Shown: positions 34,552-43,870, counted from the stretch's first letter. The stretch is DNA of 64,000 nucleotides from Algibacter mikhailovii (GCF_014651495.1 NZ_BMWZ01000003.1:186001-250000); one strand, 5' to 3'. The notes: generated by a model not told the origin, from the sequence alone. Translations and numbers: made by a program.

Positions 34552-35346
34552 ATGAAATTAATTAGCAGTCCGCAAAATCCCTTTATTCGACAACTTGTAC
34601 AACTCAAGGATAAATCACGTGATCGTAAAAAATCAGGTACGTTTTTAATTGAAGGTATACGGGAAATCAATTTAGCTCTAAAAGGAGGTTATACCCTAGA
34701 AACTCTTTTATTCTGCCCAGAACTGTTTTCTAATAATCAATTAAAGGATTTTACAAATGACACCTCTAATTGTATTGAAATATCAAAAGAGGTTTACCAA
34801 AAATTAGCCTATCGGGAAACTACCGAAGGTGTTTTAGCCATAGCAAAAGTAAAAAACCATGCATTGACCAATTTAAATTTTACTACAAGTAATCCCTTAG
34901 TATTGATTGCTGAAGCTCCTGAAAAGCCAGGAAATATTGGTGCTTTATTAAGAACAGCCGATGCTGCAAATGTAGATGCTGTTATAATAGCCAACCCAAA
35001 AACAGACTTATATAATCCCAATATTATTCGATCTAGTGTGGGTTGTGTCTTCACCAATCAAATTGGTACAGGAACGACCTCTGAAATAATTAACTTTTTA
35101 AAATTAAAAAACATAAATATCTACTGTGCTATTTTACAAGAATCTGTACCTTATCACAGTCAAGATTTCACCAAACCTAGCGCTATTGTTGTTGGAACAG
35201 AAGCCACTGGCTTAAGTGAAGAATGGCGAAATCAGTCGACTCAAAATATTATTATTCCCATGCAAGGTGAAATAGATTCTATGAATGTTTCTGTTGCAGC
35301 GGGAATTCTTATTTTTGAAGCGAAAAGACAGCGAGGTTTTAATTAA
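34552..35346 (+). CDS. SpoU (TrmH) family RNA 2'-O-methyltransferase
   Basis: The 264-residue protein begins MKLISSPQNPFIRQLVQLKD and has an N-terminal substrate-binding domain (to about 105, with GTFLIEGIREINLAL) and a SPOUT knot: LVLIAEAPEKPGNIGALLRTADAANVDAVII (motif 1), AIVVGTEATGLSEEW (motif 2) and NIIIPMQGEIDSMNVSVAAGILIFE (motif 3). It would methylate a ribose in rRNA or tRNA using S-adenosylmethionine. The exact nucleotide is not decided. An earlier start at 34264 is possible by frame only; the promoter box and family length favour 34552. Confidence 0.9.
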   Translation: MKLISSPQNPFIRQLVQLKDKSRDRKKSGTFLIEGIREINLALKGGYTLETLLFCPELFSNNQLKDFTNDTSNCIEISKEVYQKLAYRETTEGVLAIAKVKNHALTNLNFTTSNPLVLIAEAPEKPGNIGALLRTADAANVDAVIIANPKTDLYNPNIIRSSVGCVFTNQIGTGTTSEIINFLKLKNINIYCAILQESVPYHSQDFTKPSAIVVGTEATGLSEEWRNQSTQNIIIPMQGEIDSMNVSVAAGILIFEAKRQRGFN

Positions 35347-35444
35347 ATTAAATTAATTTAATTGTGATGTAAAACCATCATAATTTCTCAAACAAAACTA
35401 CGTATATACCGATTGACGCATTACAAAGACGTTAAACAACAAAC

Positions 35445-36677
35445 ATGACTGCAAACACACTTTTTTACATCATAATAGCTATTATTACAATCAACTTTAT
35501 AAAGGATAAAGTTATTGATGCACTAAACGCAAAACATTTTAATGATGCCCTTCCTGATGACCTAAAAGATGTTTATGACGATGTAGAATATAAAAAATCA
35601 CAAAATTATAAAGCAACCAAATATAAATTTGGCATTATCACCTCAACATTCTCCGTAATACTAACCTTAGGTTTTTTATTGTTAGATGGATTTGAGTATG
35701 TGGACACTATAGCTAGATCCTTGAGCGAAAACCCAATAATCTTTGCCCTAATTTTCTTTGGAATAATTATGATAGGTAGTGATATTTTAACTACACCTTT
35801 TTCATTCTACAGCACTTTTGTAATTGAAGAAAAATTCGGTTTTAATAAAACAACAAAAAAGCTTTTTGTAATAGATAAGATAAAAGGATGGCTTATGATG
35901 GCCATTTTTGGTGGCAGTATTTTAGCTTTAATTATTTGGTTTTACACAATTACTGGAAAAAACTTTTGGCTATATGCATGGGCATTAATAGCCATATTTA
36001 CATTGTTTATGAATATGTTTTACTCCAAACTTATTGTACCATTATTTAATAAGCAAACATCGCTTGAAGAAGGCCATTTAAGAGATCAAATTGCAGCATA
36101 CGCGAGAACTGTTGGATTTAAATTGGACAAAATATTTGTAATTGACGGTTCTAAACGCAGTACAAAAGCGAATGCCTATTTTTCAGGATTTGGGAGTGAA
36201 AAACGAGTAACGCTTTATGACACATTAATTAACGATTTGGAAGAAGAAGAAATTGTTGCAGTCCTCGCACACGAGGTAGGGCATTATAAAAAGAAACATA
36301 TTATTTTTAATCTTATTTCCTCTATTTTACTAACGGGCATTACGCTTTATATTTTATCCTTATTCATTTCAAACCCTATTTTATCTAAAGCTATTGGTGT
36401 TGATATCCCGAGTTTCCATATAGGCCTTATTGCCTTTGGCATATTATATGCTCCAATCTCAGAAATCACAGGACTTGTAATGAATTTATTTTCTAGAAAA
36501 TTTGAATATCAGGCGGATGATTTTGCAAAAAACACGTACCAATCAGAACCATTAATTAATTCCCTTAAAAAACTTTCTAAAAATAGTTTAAGTAATTTAA
36601 CACCACATCCTGCGTACGTATTTATGCATTACTCACATCCTACGCTTTTAGAACGGATTAAAAATTTGAGGAAGTAA
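35445..36677 (+). CDS. M48 family (Ste24-like) membrane metalloprotease
   Basis: The 410-residue protein has about seven membrane helices and the zinc site VLAHEVGHYKKKH, with HExxH at 275-279 and the third ligand probably Glu in KFEYQADDFA (about 357). The order of helices and the FNKQTSLEEGHLRDQI segment match CAAX protease 1/Ste24 homologues. Bacterial members appear to take part in membrane protein quality control; prenyl processing is not expected. It is encoded alone, 98 bases after the methyltransferase. Confidence 0.9.
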   Translation: MTANTLFYIIIAIITINFIKDKVIDALNAKHFNDALPDDLKDVYDDVEYKKSQNYKATKYKFGIITSTFSVILTLGFLLLDGFEYVDTIARSLSENPIIFALIFFGIIMIGSDILTTPFSFYSTFVIEEKFGFNKTTKKLFVIDKIKGWLMMAIFGGSILALIIWFYTITGKNFWLYAWALIAIFTLFMNMFYSKLIVPLFNKQTSLEEGHLRDQIAAYARTVGFKLDKIFVIDGSKRSTKANAYFSGFGSEKRVTLYDTLINDLEEEEIVAVLAHEVGHYKKKHIIFNLISSILLTGITLYILSLFISNPILSKAIGVDIPSFHIGLIAFGILYAPISEITGLVMNLFSRKFEYQADDFAKNTYQSEPLINSLKKLSKNSLSNLTPHPAYVFMHYSHPTLLERIKNLRK

Positions 36678-36685
36678 AATGAAGT

Positions 36686-37444
36686 CTACCTTATAAATAC
36701 AAGGTCGTTCTCCTTGGACATCGCTTCACTAAAGCCGTAGCCCATATAATTAAAGCCTTTTATATCATCAATAGTTTGTGCATTGGTATCTATAATATAT
36801 CTAGCCATTGCCCCTCGCGCTTCTTTAGCAAAGAATGAAATCATCTTATATTCGCCATTTTTAAAATCTTTAAAATTGGCAGTAACAACAGGAACTTTAA
36901 GAATCTTTTTATTTATAGCTTTAAAATATTCATTGCTTGCTAAGTTTAAAAAAACTTCATCGTCCTTTAACTCTTCATTCAAAAATTTTGTAATATCTTT
37001 TTTCCAAAACTCATAAAGATTTTTCTTTACGCCCACAGGTAGTTTTGTTCCCATTTCCAATCGGTAGGGCTGAATGAGGTCGGTTGGTTTTAGGACACCG
37101 TATAATCCGGATAGAATACGCACTGTATTTTGCATAACCTCTTGTTTATCCTCTGGAATCGTATAAGCATCCAAACCTCTATAAACATCGCCATTAAAAG
37201 CATAAATGGCTGGCCTCGCATTATCTTTTGTGAATGGTAGTTCCCAAGATTGATTACGTTCGTAGTTTAGCTGACCTAAAGCATCTGAAATGCTCATAAG
37301 CTTAGATAAAGCTCTAGCCGATTTCTTTCTAAGCAATTTATTTAAACGCTCAGGCTGTTTTAAAAAAGACGGCTCTGTATACTGTGTTGTTGGTAATTTA
37401 CTTTCAAAATCTAACGATTTTGCTGGTGATAATACTAATTTCAT
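36686..37444 (-). CDS. yaaA: Peroxide stress protein YaaA
   Basis: The 252-residue protein begins MKLVLSPAKSLDFES and has AIYAFNGDVYRGLDA, ILSGLYGVLKPTDLIQPYRLEMG and NLASNEYFKAI, all hallmarks of YaaA (DUF328). In E. coli it lowers free iron and so protects DNA under hydrogen peroxide; it is cytoplasmic. The gene is convergent with the Ste24 gene, with eight bases between the two stops. Confidence 0.95.
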   Translation of the reverse strand: MKLVLSPAKSLDFESKLPTTQYTEPSFLKQPERLNKLLRKKSARALSKLMSISDALGQLNYERNQSWELPFTKDNARPAIYAFNGDVYRGLDAYTIPEDKQEVMQNTVRILSGLYGVLKPTDLIQPYRLEMGTKLPVGVKKNLYEFWKKDITKFLNEELKDDEVFLNLASNEYFKAINKKILKVPVVTANFKDFKNGEYKMISFFAKEARGAMARYIIDTNAQTIDDIKGFNYMGYGFSEAMSKENDLVFIR

Positions 37445-37897
37445 TTAGGATAAACTTTTTATTTTGCACAACGGGAGATAATCAAAAACCTAGATTATTC
37501 TGAATCCCCTTCTCCAAACAAACAATTACTTCGGTTCAAATTTACAACTCCTAAATTACTTTTAATATTGCTACCTAGAATTATTTTAAATGAGGATATA
37601 AGTGAAGTTTATAACATGAATTCATGATACATTAATTCTAAATTTTACCTTATTTCAAAATGAATAGGTTTAAAAGTACCATTATTACTATCCTCCGCAG
37701 AACAAGCCGTTAAGCTCACAATGACATCCATTAGCGCTTTAAAGAGGTTAAAAGCAAAAACTTCAACCCATAAAGACTTAAATTAAGGTTAATGCGTTTT
37801 GTAAAACACCAAAAGAAGGAATTGTCTTAATATTTAGCAAGTACTAATTTTCCCCAATTCCCAGTTCTAATTTGAAAATAAGACAAGAACCAACAAC
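37445..37897. other. 453-base gap between yaaA and the desaturase gene
   Basis: The gap holds the minus-strand gene remnant at 37645-37782 and otherwise AT-rich sequence without an open frame or clear hairpin. Its length is unusual for this tightly packed region and suggests gene decay. Confidence 0.5.
37645..37782 (-). pseudogene. C-terminal remnant resembling a DUF1989 (urea carboxylase-associated) protein
   Basis: The minus frame is open for 45 codons and ends EMD-like: SLWVEVFAFNLFKALMDVIV is followed by SLTACSAEDSNNGTFKPIHF and EIR before TAA. The stretch from MDVIVSLTAC to the end resembles the C-terminus of DUF1989 proteins, which have a conserved Cys there. The frame is closed by a stop just upstream and no start or core domain is found, so this looks like the tail of a decayed gene. 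The family assignment is from memory. Confidence 0.45.
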
Positions 37898-39004
37898 TTA
37901 CATATCCTCTTCAAGAATATTAAATTCGGCAACCGCATTATCAGCATTATATTTAATTAACTTATAATGATGATACAAAGCTTTCCAAATTGTCCAAGAT
38001 TTGTATTGAAAACCATTCTCTTCAGCATATTCCTTAATAACTTGGGTTGCCTCAGGAGAATAAACAGGGCTAATATTGGGATATATATGGTGAATGATAT
38101 GATAATTGAAATTTCCCATTAAATTACGGCTAAACCAACTATCCATAGTAACATCATTGGTAGTAATAAACTGATGCTCTAGCCAACTATTAGGCATTTT
38201 ACCATTTTCATCTGGAACAGGAAATTCATTAGTTAGATTAGGGTGTGCAGTAAGCAAGATGGTCAAGGCAACTAAACTTCCTACAACCAGCATAAGTAAT
38301 AAAGCACCAAGTGCCGTAGCAACACTCTGACCCAGCATAATAGGAATGAATACCATGTAAAAAATAAAGAATATTTTAAAGAAAAACAGCTTCACATATT
38401 CTATTGGAGGAATTTTATCAAGCTTCTTTTTAATGCAACGGTCTTTCTGAAAGAAGTCTTTAAAATCTCTAATTAAAATCCAGTTGAATAAATACAAGGG
38501 ATACATAAAAAATACGAGTATATGCTGCTTCTTATGAATAGGCTTTGTTTCACTGGCAGGGTATATTTTTACGGGTCCTGCTTGCTCAATATCAGAATCC
38601 CAGCCCATAATATTTTGATAATTATGATGCATTTTAATATGCCTGTTCTTCCAGATAAAACTATTTGCTCCTAAAAGGTCAAAAACGATTAATACTAAAT
38701 TATTTGACCAATTTTTCTTAAAAACATGATTATGAACAGCATCATGAATGATATTAAGGAAAATAAATACAATTACTAAACCTAAACATGCATAAAGCAT
38801 ATAATACAACCCCGTATGTTCAATATTGTATAAGGCTAAAAAGTAAACAATTACATAAAGTGAAATACAAAAAAACGTAGTTACCTTTTTTGCCGTATTC
38901 CTTGATTTTGGTAAATCTTTGACAACAGCATCAACCTTTTTTTTAAGTATTCGGTAGTGTTTATTATCTGTAGAATTTTGCTTAAAAGTGATATCTACAC
39001 TCAT
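37898..39004 (-). CDS. Membrane fatty acid desaturase (linoleoyl-CoA desaturase type)
   Basis: The 368-residue protein carries the three His boxes of membrane desaturases: HDAVHNHVF (about 108-116), HIKMHHNYQN (about 143-152) and HIIHHIYPN (about 306-314), which bind the di-iron centre. Four to six hydrophobic helices sit between them (about 45-105 and 190-265). It would insert a double bond into membrane acyl chains, a plausible cold adaptation. It is divergent from rpoD and has its own promoter. Confidence 0.9.
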   Translation of the reverse strand: MSVDITFKQNSTDNKHYRILKKKVDAVVKDLPKSRNTAKKVTTFFCISLYVIVYFLALYNIEHTGLYYMLYACLGLVIVFIFLNIIHDAVHNHVFKKNWSNNLVLIVFDLLGANSFIWKNRHIKMHHNYQNIMGWDSDIEQAGPVKIYPASETKPIHKKQHILVFFMYPLYLFNWILIRDFKDFFQKDRCIKKKLDKIPPIEYVKLFFFKIFFIFYMVFIPIMLGQSVATALGALLLMLVVGSLVALTILLTAHPNLTNEFPVPDENGKMPNSWLEHQFITTNDVTMDSWFSRNLMGNFNYHIIHHIYPNISPVYSPEATQVIKEYAEENGFQYKSWTIWKALYHHYKLIKYNADNAVAEFNILEEDM

Positions 39005-39026
39005 ATAATTAGCTTTAGTTTTTATG

Positions 39027-39057
39027 CAAAATTAAAGATTATCTATTAAAACAACAA
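39027..39057 (-). promoter_or_regulatory. Promoter of the desaturase gene, TTG - N20 - TAATTTTG
   Basis: On the minus strand TTG (39055-39057) precedes a perfect TAATTTTG -7 box (39027-39034) by 20 bases. Transcription would start about 16 bases before the ATG. Confidence 0.6.
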
Positions 39058-39111
39058 GCATAAACCCATGGAAATTCAGCAGAAAAACAATGGATAAAAC
39101 ACTAGTAATCA

Positions 39112-39130
39112 GTAAGCTTTTCAAGCTTAC
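39112..39130. promoter_or_regulatory. Perfect inverted repeat between the desaturase and rpoD genes
   Basis: GTAAGCTT (39112-39119) and AAGCTTAC (39123-39130) flank TTC. It sits in the 292-base region between two divergent genes, without a T-run that would make it a terminator. A regulator site is possible. Confidence 0.4.
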
Positions 39131-39296
39131 AAAAAGACAAATCTTGTTTGTGATAATTCATTTTTTTCACTGTAATATTTTAGAATACCAAAGATTTTAT
39201 AAAAATATTTTACTTTTTTGTAACAAACTGAAACAAACATACGTATAACTACTGAATGCCCTATTTATTCACACATTAAATTCAGGAAGACATTAG

Positions 39297-40160
39297 ATGA
39301 GACAACTTAAAATTACGAAGCAGGTAACTAATAGAGAAACCGCTTCGTTAGATAAATATCTGCAGGAAATTGGTAAGGTTGATTTAATTACAGCCGATGA
39401 AGAAGTTGAATTAGCACAACGCATCAAAGCTGGAGATCAAATAGCTTTAGAAAAACTGACAAAAGCGAATTTAAGATTCGTTGTCTCAGTTGCGAAACAA
39501 TATCAAAACCAAGGTCTTACATTGCCAGATTTAATTAATGAAGGGAATTTAGGACTTATAAAAGCGGCTCAACGTTTTGATGAAACACGTGGTTTTAAGT
39601 TTATATCCTATGCCGTTTGGTGGATTCGTCAATCGATTCTGCAAGCTTTGGCTGAACAATCTCGTATTGTACGTTTGCCGTTAAACAAAATTGGATCGAT
39701 TAATAAAATTAATAAAACATTTGCCTTTTTAGAGCAAAGTCATGAGCGTCCTCCTTCAGCTGAAGAGATCGCAAAAGAATTGGATATGACCATCAATGAC
39801 GTTAAAGAATCCATGAAGAATTCTGGACGTCATGTAAGTATGGATGCTCCTTTAGTAGAAGGTGAAGATTCTAACTTATACGATGTATTAAACTCGGGTG
39901 AATCACCTAACCCTGACAAGGAATTATTACACGAATCTCTGCGTACTGAAATTGAACGTGCTCTAGAAACATTAACACCTCGAGAAGCAGATGTTATTCG
40001 TTTATATTTTGGTTTAGGCAACCAACACCCAATGACGCTTGAAGAAATTGGAGAAACGTTTGATTTAACACGCGAGCGTGTAAGACAAATTAAAGAAAAA
40101 GCTATTCGTAGATTAAAACATACATCTAGAAGTAAAATATTAAAAACATATTTAGGATAG
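39297..40160 (+). CDS. rpoD: Primary RNA polymerase sigma factor (RpoD/SigA)
   Basis: The 287-residue protein is the short flavobacterial form: no region 1.1, region 1.2 ([26 protein letters not shown]), region 2 with the -10 helix [17 protein letters not shown], region 3 ([17 protein letters not shown]) and region 4 ([29 protein letters not shown]). This sigma recognises the -33 TTTG / -7 TAnnTTTG promoters of Bacteroidota, several of which appear in this same window. A strong terminator follows the gene. Confidence 0.96.
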   Translation: MRQLKITKQVTNRETASLDKYLQEIGKVDLITADEEVELAQRIKAGDQIALEKLTKANLRFVVSVAKQYQNQGLTLPDLINEGNLGLIKAAQRFDETRGFKFISYAVWWIRQSILQALAEQSRIVRLPLNKIGSINKINKTFAFLEQSHERPPSAEEIAKELDMTINDVKESMKNSGRHVSMDAPLVEGEDSNLYDVLNSGESPNPDKELLHESLRTEIERALETLTPREADVIRLYFGLGNQHPMTLEEIGETFDLTRERVRQIKEKAIRRLKHTSRSKILKTYLG

Positions 40161-40236
40161 TAATTGATTACAATTACGACTAAATTACAGTAACAAACAG
40201 TTACATCATAACTGTTCGTTTTTTGATTGATGAAAG

Positions 40237-40268
40237 AACCCCCGGCTGATTACCGGGGGTTTATTTTT
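40237..40268 (+). terminator. Rho-independent terminator after rpoD
   Basis: AACCCCCGG (40237-40245) and CCGGGGGTT (40253-40261) form a GC-rich nine-pair stem, followed by TATTTTTG. Confidence 0.88.
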
Positions 40269-40310
40269 GGTCTTAATTCAAATTAATTTTCCTTTAAAAA
40301 AGACTTTATC

Positions 40311-40318
40311 TATCTTTG
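40311..40318 (+). promoter_or_regulatory. -7 box TATCTTTG of rpe
   Basis: A perfect TAnnTTTG match lies 16 bases before the rpe ATG at 40335. Confidence 0.5.
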
Positions 40319-40334
40319 CCAAAATTTAAATGAT

Positions 40335-40997
40335 ATGTCATCAAAACTAATTGCCCCTTCAGTATTAGCAGCAGATTTTGCCAACCTTCAACGTGATGTT
40401 GAAATGGTTAATGCAAGTGATGCAGATTGGTTTCATATTGATATTATGGATGGTGTTTTTGTACCAAACATTTCATTCGGCATGCCGGTATTACAAGCCA
40501 TTTCAAAGCATGCAAAAAAAACAATTGACGTTCATTTAATGATTGTTGACCCTGATCGTTATATTAAAACGTTTGCTGAATTAGGTAGCGATATTTTAAC
40601 CGTGCATTACGAAGCTTGCACGCATTTACATAGAACATTGCAGGCTATTAAAGCTGAAGGAATGAAAGCAGGCGTTGCGCTTAATCCGCACACAAATGTT
40701 AGCCTTTTGGAAGACACAATTAATGATATTGATTTAGTTTGTATCATGAGTGTTAACCCTGGTTTTGGAGGGCAAAGCTTCATTGAAAACACTTATAATA
40801 AAGTCAAGCAACTTAAAGAATTAATTACGCGTAAAGGGGCATCAACACAAATTGAGATTGATGGTGGTGTTACCAATAAAAACGCAAAGCAATTAGTAGA
40901 TGCGGGAGCTGATGTTCTGGTTGCCGGTAGTTATGTCTTTAAAAGTAAAACCCAGGAAGAAACCATAAAAGACCTAAAGGCTATTGCCAATTCTTAA
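40335..40997 (+). CDS. rpe: Ribulose-phosphate 3-epimerase
   Basis: The 220-residue TIM barrel begins IAPSVLAADFANLQRDVEMV and has DWFHIDIMDGVFVPNISFG, DVHLMIVDP, CIMSVNPGFGGQSF and IEIDGGVTNKNA, which carry the metal-binding His and Asp residues. It interconverts ribulose-5-phosphate and xylulose-5-phosphate in the pentose phosphate pathway. Its stop codon overlaps the stop of the convergent CBS gene by two bases. Confidence 0.96.
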   Translation: MSSKLIAPSVLAADFANLQRDVEMVNASDADWFHIDIMDGVFVPNISFGMPVLQAISKHAKKTIDVHLMIVDPDRYIKTFAELGSDILTVHYEACTHLHRTLQAIKAEGMKAGVALNPHTNVSLLEDTINDIDLVCIMSVNPGFGGQSFIENTYNKVKQLKELITRKGASTQIEIDGGVTNKNAKQLVDAGADVLVAGSYVFKSKTQEETIKDLKAIANS

Positions 40998-41413
40998 TAT
41001 TGTTGGTGGTAATAATTGAGTAAATCAGTTGTTGTAATAATACCCACTAAGGTATCGTTATCTACCACAGGTAAGGCGTGAAATTCTCGAGTGGCTAATA
41101 TTTTGGTAACCTCTTTAATTGTAGTATCACTGGTTACTGTTACTACATCCTTCACCATAACTTGCTCAATTGTAAACATGTTATAAACTACAGATTCAAC
41201 TGTGTTTTCAAATTTTGAAGACGTTTCAGCATAACTTATTCGCATTAAATCAGTATAACTTAACATACCTATAATCATATCTCTCGAAACCACAGGAATG
41301 TGCCTAATTTTATTTCTTTTAAATAATGTTTCAGCCTTTTCTAAATCATCTGATTTTGTTAACGCTACAATATTTCTTGTCATAATTTCAGATACTGGCG
41401 TGCGCTGTCTCAT
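40994..41413 (-). CDS. Two-CBS-domain protein, copy 2
   Basis: The 139-residue protein is made of two CBS units: PVSEIMTRNIVALTKSDD to about 60, and QVMVKDVVTVTSDTTIKEV to the end, which usually pair to bind adenosine nucleotides. There is no attached enzyme or transporter, so it may act as a stand-alone energy sensor. It is closely similar to the gene upstream (shared IRHIPVV, GMLSYTDL, EFHALPVVDN), so the two come from a tandem duplication. It is 41 bases downstream of that gene on the same strand. Confidence 0.88.
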   Translation of the reverse strand: MRQRTPVSEIMTRNIVALTKSDDLEKAETLFKRNKIRHIPVVSRDMIIGMLSYTDLMRISYAETSSKFENTVESVVYNMFTIEQVMVKDVVTVTSDTTIKEVTKILATREFHALPVVDNDTLVGIITTTDLLNYYHQQY

Positions 41414-41454
41414 ATTGATACGTATTTAATCGTTTAATAATTCTTTATTAAGTT

Positions 41455-41877
41455 TTAAAATTGAAGTAATAAATATTTAATAAGATCAGTTGTTGTAACA
41501 ATTCCAGTTAAGGCATTATTATCGACTACAGGCAAAGCATGAAACTCCTTTGATGCTAAAATTTCAGCAACCTCTTTTATTGAATTTGACGATGAAACGG
41601 ACACAATATTCCTATTCATTACCTGTTCAATATTAAACATACTATAGACCATAACATCAGACATATTATCATCATCATTTAATGCAACATCTGCGAAACT
41701 TAATCTTAGCAAATCAGTATAACTTAGCATTCCAATAATTGCATTGCCATCTACAACAGGGATATGTCTTATATGGTTGGCTTTAAATAAATGCTCAGCA
41801 GTTTCTAAACTATCGTGCTTTTTTAATGTAATGACAGGCGTGGTCATTATCATGGAAATTGGTGCTTTTCGTATCAT
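41455..41877 (-). CDS. Two-CBS-domain protein, copy 1
   Basis: The 140-residue protein contains PISMIMTTPVITLKKHDSLE in the first CBS unit and QVMNRNIVSVSSSNSIKEV in the second. It matches the next gene along nearly its whole length with scattered changes, mostly in the linker (DVALNDDDNMSDV here). Having two diverged copies side by side suggests a heterodimer or a split of ligand preference. It is cytoplasmic, with no membrane segment. It is probably first in a two-gene unit. Confidence 0.88.
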   Translation of the reverse strand: MIRKAPISMIMTTPVITLKKHDSLETAEHLFKANHIRHIPVVDGNAIIGMLSYTDLLRLSFADVALNDDDNMSDVMVYSMFNIEQVMNRNIVSVSSSNSIKEVAEILASKEFHALPVVDNNALTGIVTTTDLIKYLLLQF

Positions 41878-41957
41878 GATCTTCAGTTTTAAATTTAGTT
41901 ACCACTAAAATTATTGAAATCATTTCTAAAAATTCATGACAAAAATCATACAACAGC

Positions 41958-42809
41958 TTAATAACCAGCAAAATTAAAATTCAGCATTTGTTTTGTTTTA
42001 CTATAAACTTCGGGGAAATACGTCTGAAATTCCCTCGGTGTTTCTATAAATGTCTCCATGATTACAGCTAAAAATTCAAACTGGTTTGTAAACGCATATT
42101 TCCTGAAATAATTAGATGTCACCAATTTTTGTCGCAACTCAGGTTTTTCAGCCATTAGCTGTGTTAATTCCTTAAAGCTATCACTAAAAATTGTAGAACT
42201 AATATCGCGTTCTTTCATACTATTTATGTGGATAGCATGTGTTAACTCATGAATTCCTAGATTTAAGTTGTCATTTTCTATATCTAAGCCTATTTTAAAA
42301 TCTTCCCAACTTAGAACAAGGGTCTTTAATTTAGGGTTAAATTCTCCCTTATGCAATGCCTGATTTGTATTTGAGAAAAAGGCCTTGGGATATATTACTA
42401 TTTTAGAAATTATTCCAATATAATAATCTCTAAAACCAAAGGTTAGCATAACAGCCGTGGCAGATATCATCACCTTAACTTCATCTGTAATAAGGCATCC
42501 GTCTCTGCCAATAAAATCCTTATCCTTTATAAAAGAGGCAACACGGTGTTCGAAATACAATTTGTATTTAGGATCTAATTTATTGTAAAAGTTGAAATGT
42601 TTTTTAAGGATTAATTTTTCAGAATCACTAAGCGTTCTTAATCTAAAATATAAGTGCGTATACCAAGGCTTCATGTACTTCATGACGTATGCTGTCTCCA
42701 GCATTTTCTTTAAATACCGTAAGATAATAATCATCATAATTACAAAGAAAACCATAAGTATGGCTTGACCAGCCATAGAAGACTGCTTTAAAACTAAAAA
42801 ATAGGGCAT
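41958..42809 (-). CDS. M90 family zinc peptidase (MtfA-like), membrane anchored
   Basis: The product has one N-terminal membrane helix (AILMVFFVIMMIIILRYL) and an MtfA-like domain with the zinc motif GIHELTHAIH (HExxH), followed by a later Glu in QFEFLAVIMETFIETP. E. coli MtfA is a peptidase that controls glucose uptake through Mlc; the role here is unknown. The open frame could start at a TTG (42854), giving 298 residues, but that region holds a TACTTTTA -7-like box and the ATG at 42809 (283 residues) is a better start. Confidence 0.78.
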   Translation of the reverse strand: MPYFLVLKQSSMAGQAILMVFFVIMMIIILRYLKKMLETAYVMKYMKPWYTHLYFRLRTLSDSEKLILKKHFNFYNKLDPKYKLYFEHRVASFIKDKDFIGRDGCLITDEVKVMISATAVMLTFGFRDYYIGIISKIVIYPKAFFSNTNQALHKGEFNPKLKTLVLSWEDFKIGLDIENDNLNLGIHELTHAIHINSMKERDISSTIFSDSFKELTQLMAEKPELRQKLVTSNYFRKYAFTNQFEFLAVIMETFIETPREFQTYFPEVYSKTKQMLNFNFAGY

Positions 42810-42920
42810 ATCAAAAGATGAAAACTGTGTTGTTATGAGGTAAAAGTAAGACAACTAGTGCGTAATAAATCAGAACAACCTAACATTTTTCCGGACTATT
42901 TTTAGACTATGCCCCCATTA

Positions 42921-43790
42921 TCATTTACGATACTCATGCTTTACATAATCTACTTCCATAATCCAGGATTTACCTGTCATAGGTGAGTCGGTAATTTTGG
43001 CGAAGTTCAAAATAGCGAACATAGGTTCCGGATATTTATCCCCTTCTCCAATATTACGATAAATTTCCTTACCATCAAGTCTATAGACAAGATCACTCCC
43101 TTCCCATTCTACACTGTACTCATGCCACTCATTTAATGTCGCCGGAAAATTTCTTCGCTTACTTTCCCAATCCCCTTTATCGCATTCCCCCAAACTGACT
43201 ATTGCCCCGGTGGTAAATTCATCCTTCATATGATCTCCATGATGTTCAAAAATATCAATCTCTCCAGATCCTGTTAGAGGCCAACATATATTCTCATTAT
43301 CCTCCTCAACAGGAGATTCATTGTTTTGAGCGCCCAGCAACCACCAAGCAGGGAACATGCTTGCCTCTCCATTACTAGACATTTTTAGTTTGGCCGTCCA
43401 TTTCCCTTTCACAAACTCCTTCCTGTTTTTTGAACAAATTCTACCTGCAACATATTCAGTATCTGGATGCTGTTTTCCATGCTTATCCAAATTATCACAA
43501 CTCTGTCTTTCATCCAATTTAATAACTTTCAGTTTTAGTGTGCCATCACTTACCTCGCGAGTTCCAAATGCGCCATCAGGGACATAGCACTGTGTTTCAT
43601 TATTTACCCATATACGTTGATCCTGCCAATTATCAGGATTGAATGTTTGAAACTCATCTAGAAAATCTACATCCCAAACTTTAGACACTTCCTTTTTCTT
43701 TGATTCTTCTTTATTGTTCATTTTACAGGATACTATTATTATCCCGATGAACAGGATACTTAATAAACGGAAATAAGATGCATGCTTCAT
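42921..43790 (-). CDS. GH16 laminarinase-type glucanase, lipoprotein
   Basis: The 289-residue protein has a lipoprotein signal (lipobox IIVSCKM, Cys about 22) and a single GH16 beta-jelly-roll. The catalytic motif GSGEIDIFEHHG has the spaced form ExDxxE (E177, D179, E182) seen in laminarinases and other beta-bulge GH16 enzymes; E177 is the nucleophile and E182 the acid/base. Substrate-side aromatic residues such as FPAWWLLG are present. It would cut internal beta-1,3 bonds of laminarin at the cell surface or in the periplasm. It is on the same strand as the GH81 gene but separated from it by a thioesterase gene. Confidence 0.9.
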   Translation of the reverse strand: MKHASYFRLLSILFIGIIIVSCKMNNKEESKKKEVSKVWDVDFLDEFQTFNPDNWQDQRIWVNNETQCYVPDGAFGTREVSDGTLKLKVIKLDERQSCDNLDKHGKQHPDTEYVAGRICSKNRKEFVKGKWTAKLKMSSNGEASMFPAWWLLGAQNNESPVEEDNENICWPLTGSGEIDIFEHHGDHMKDEFTTGAIVSLGECDKGDWESKRRNFPATLNEWHEYSVEWEGSDLVYRLDGKEIYRNIGEGDKYPEPMFAILNFAKITDSPMTGKSWIMEVDYVKHEYRK

Positions 43791-43870
43791 ATTTAAAAGT
43801 TTTTAATATCATTCAATTTTCATCAACTACTCTTCTGAATTTCACAAGATTTCACTTCACACATCTTTTA

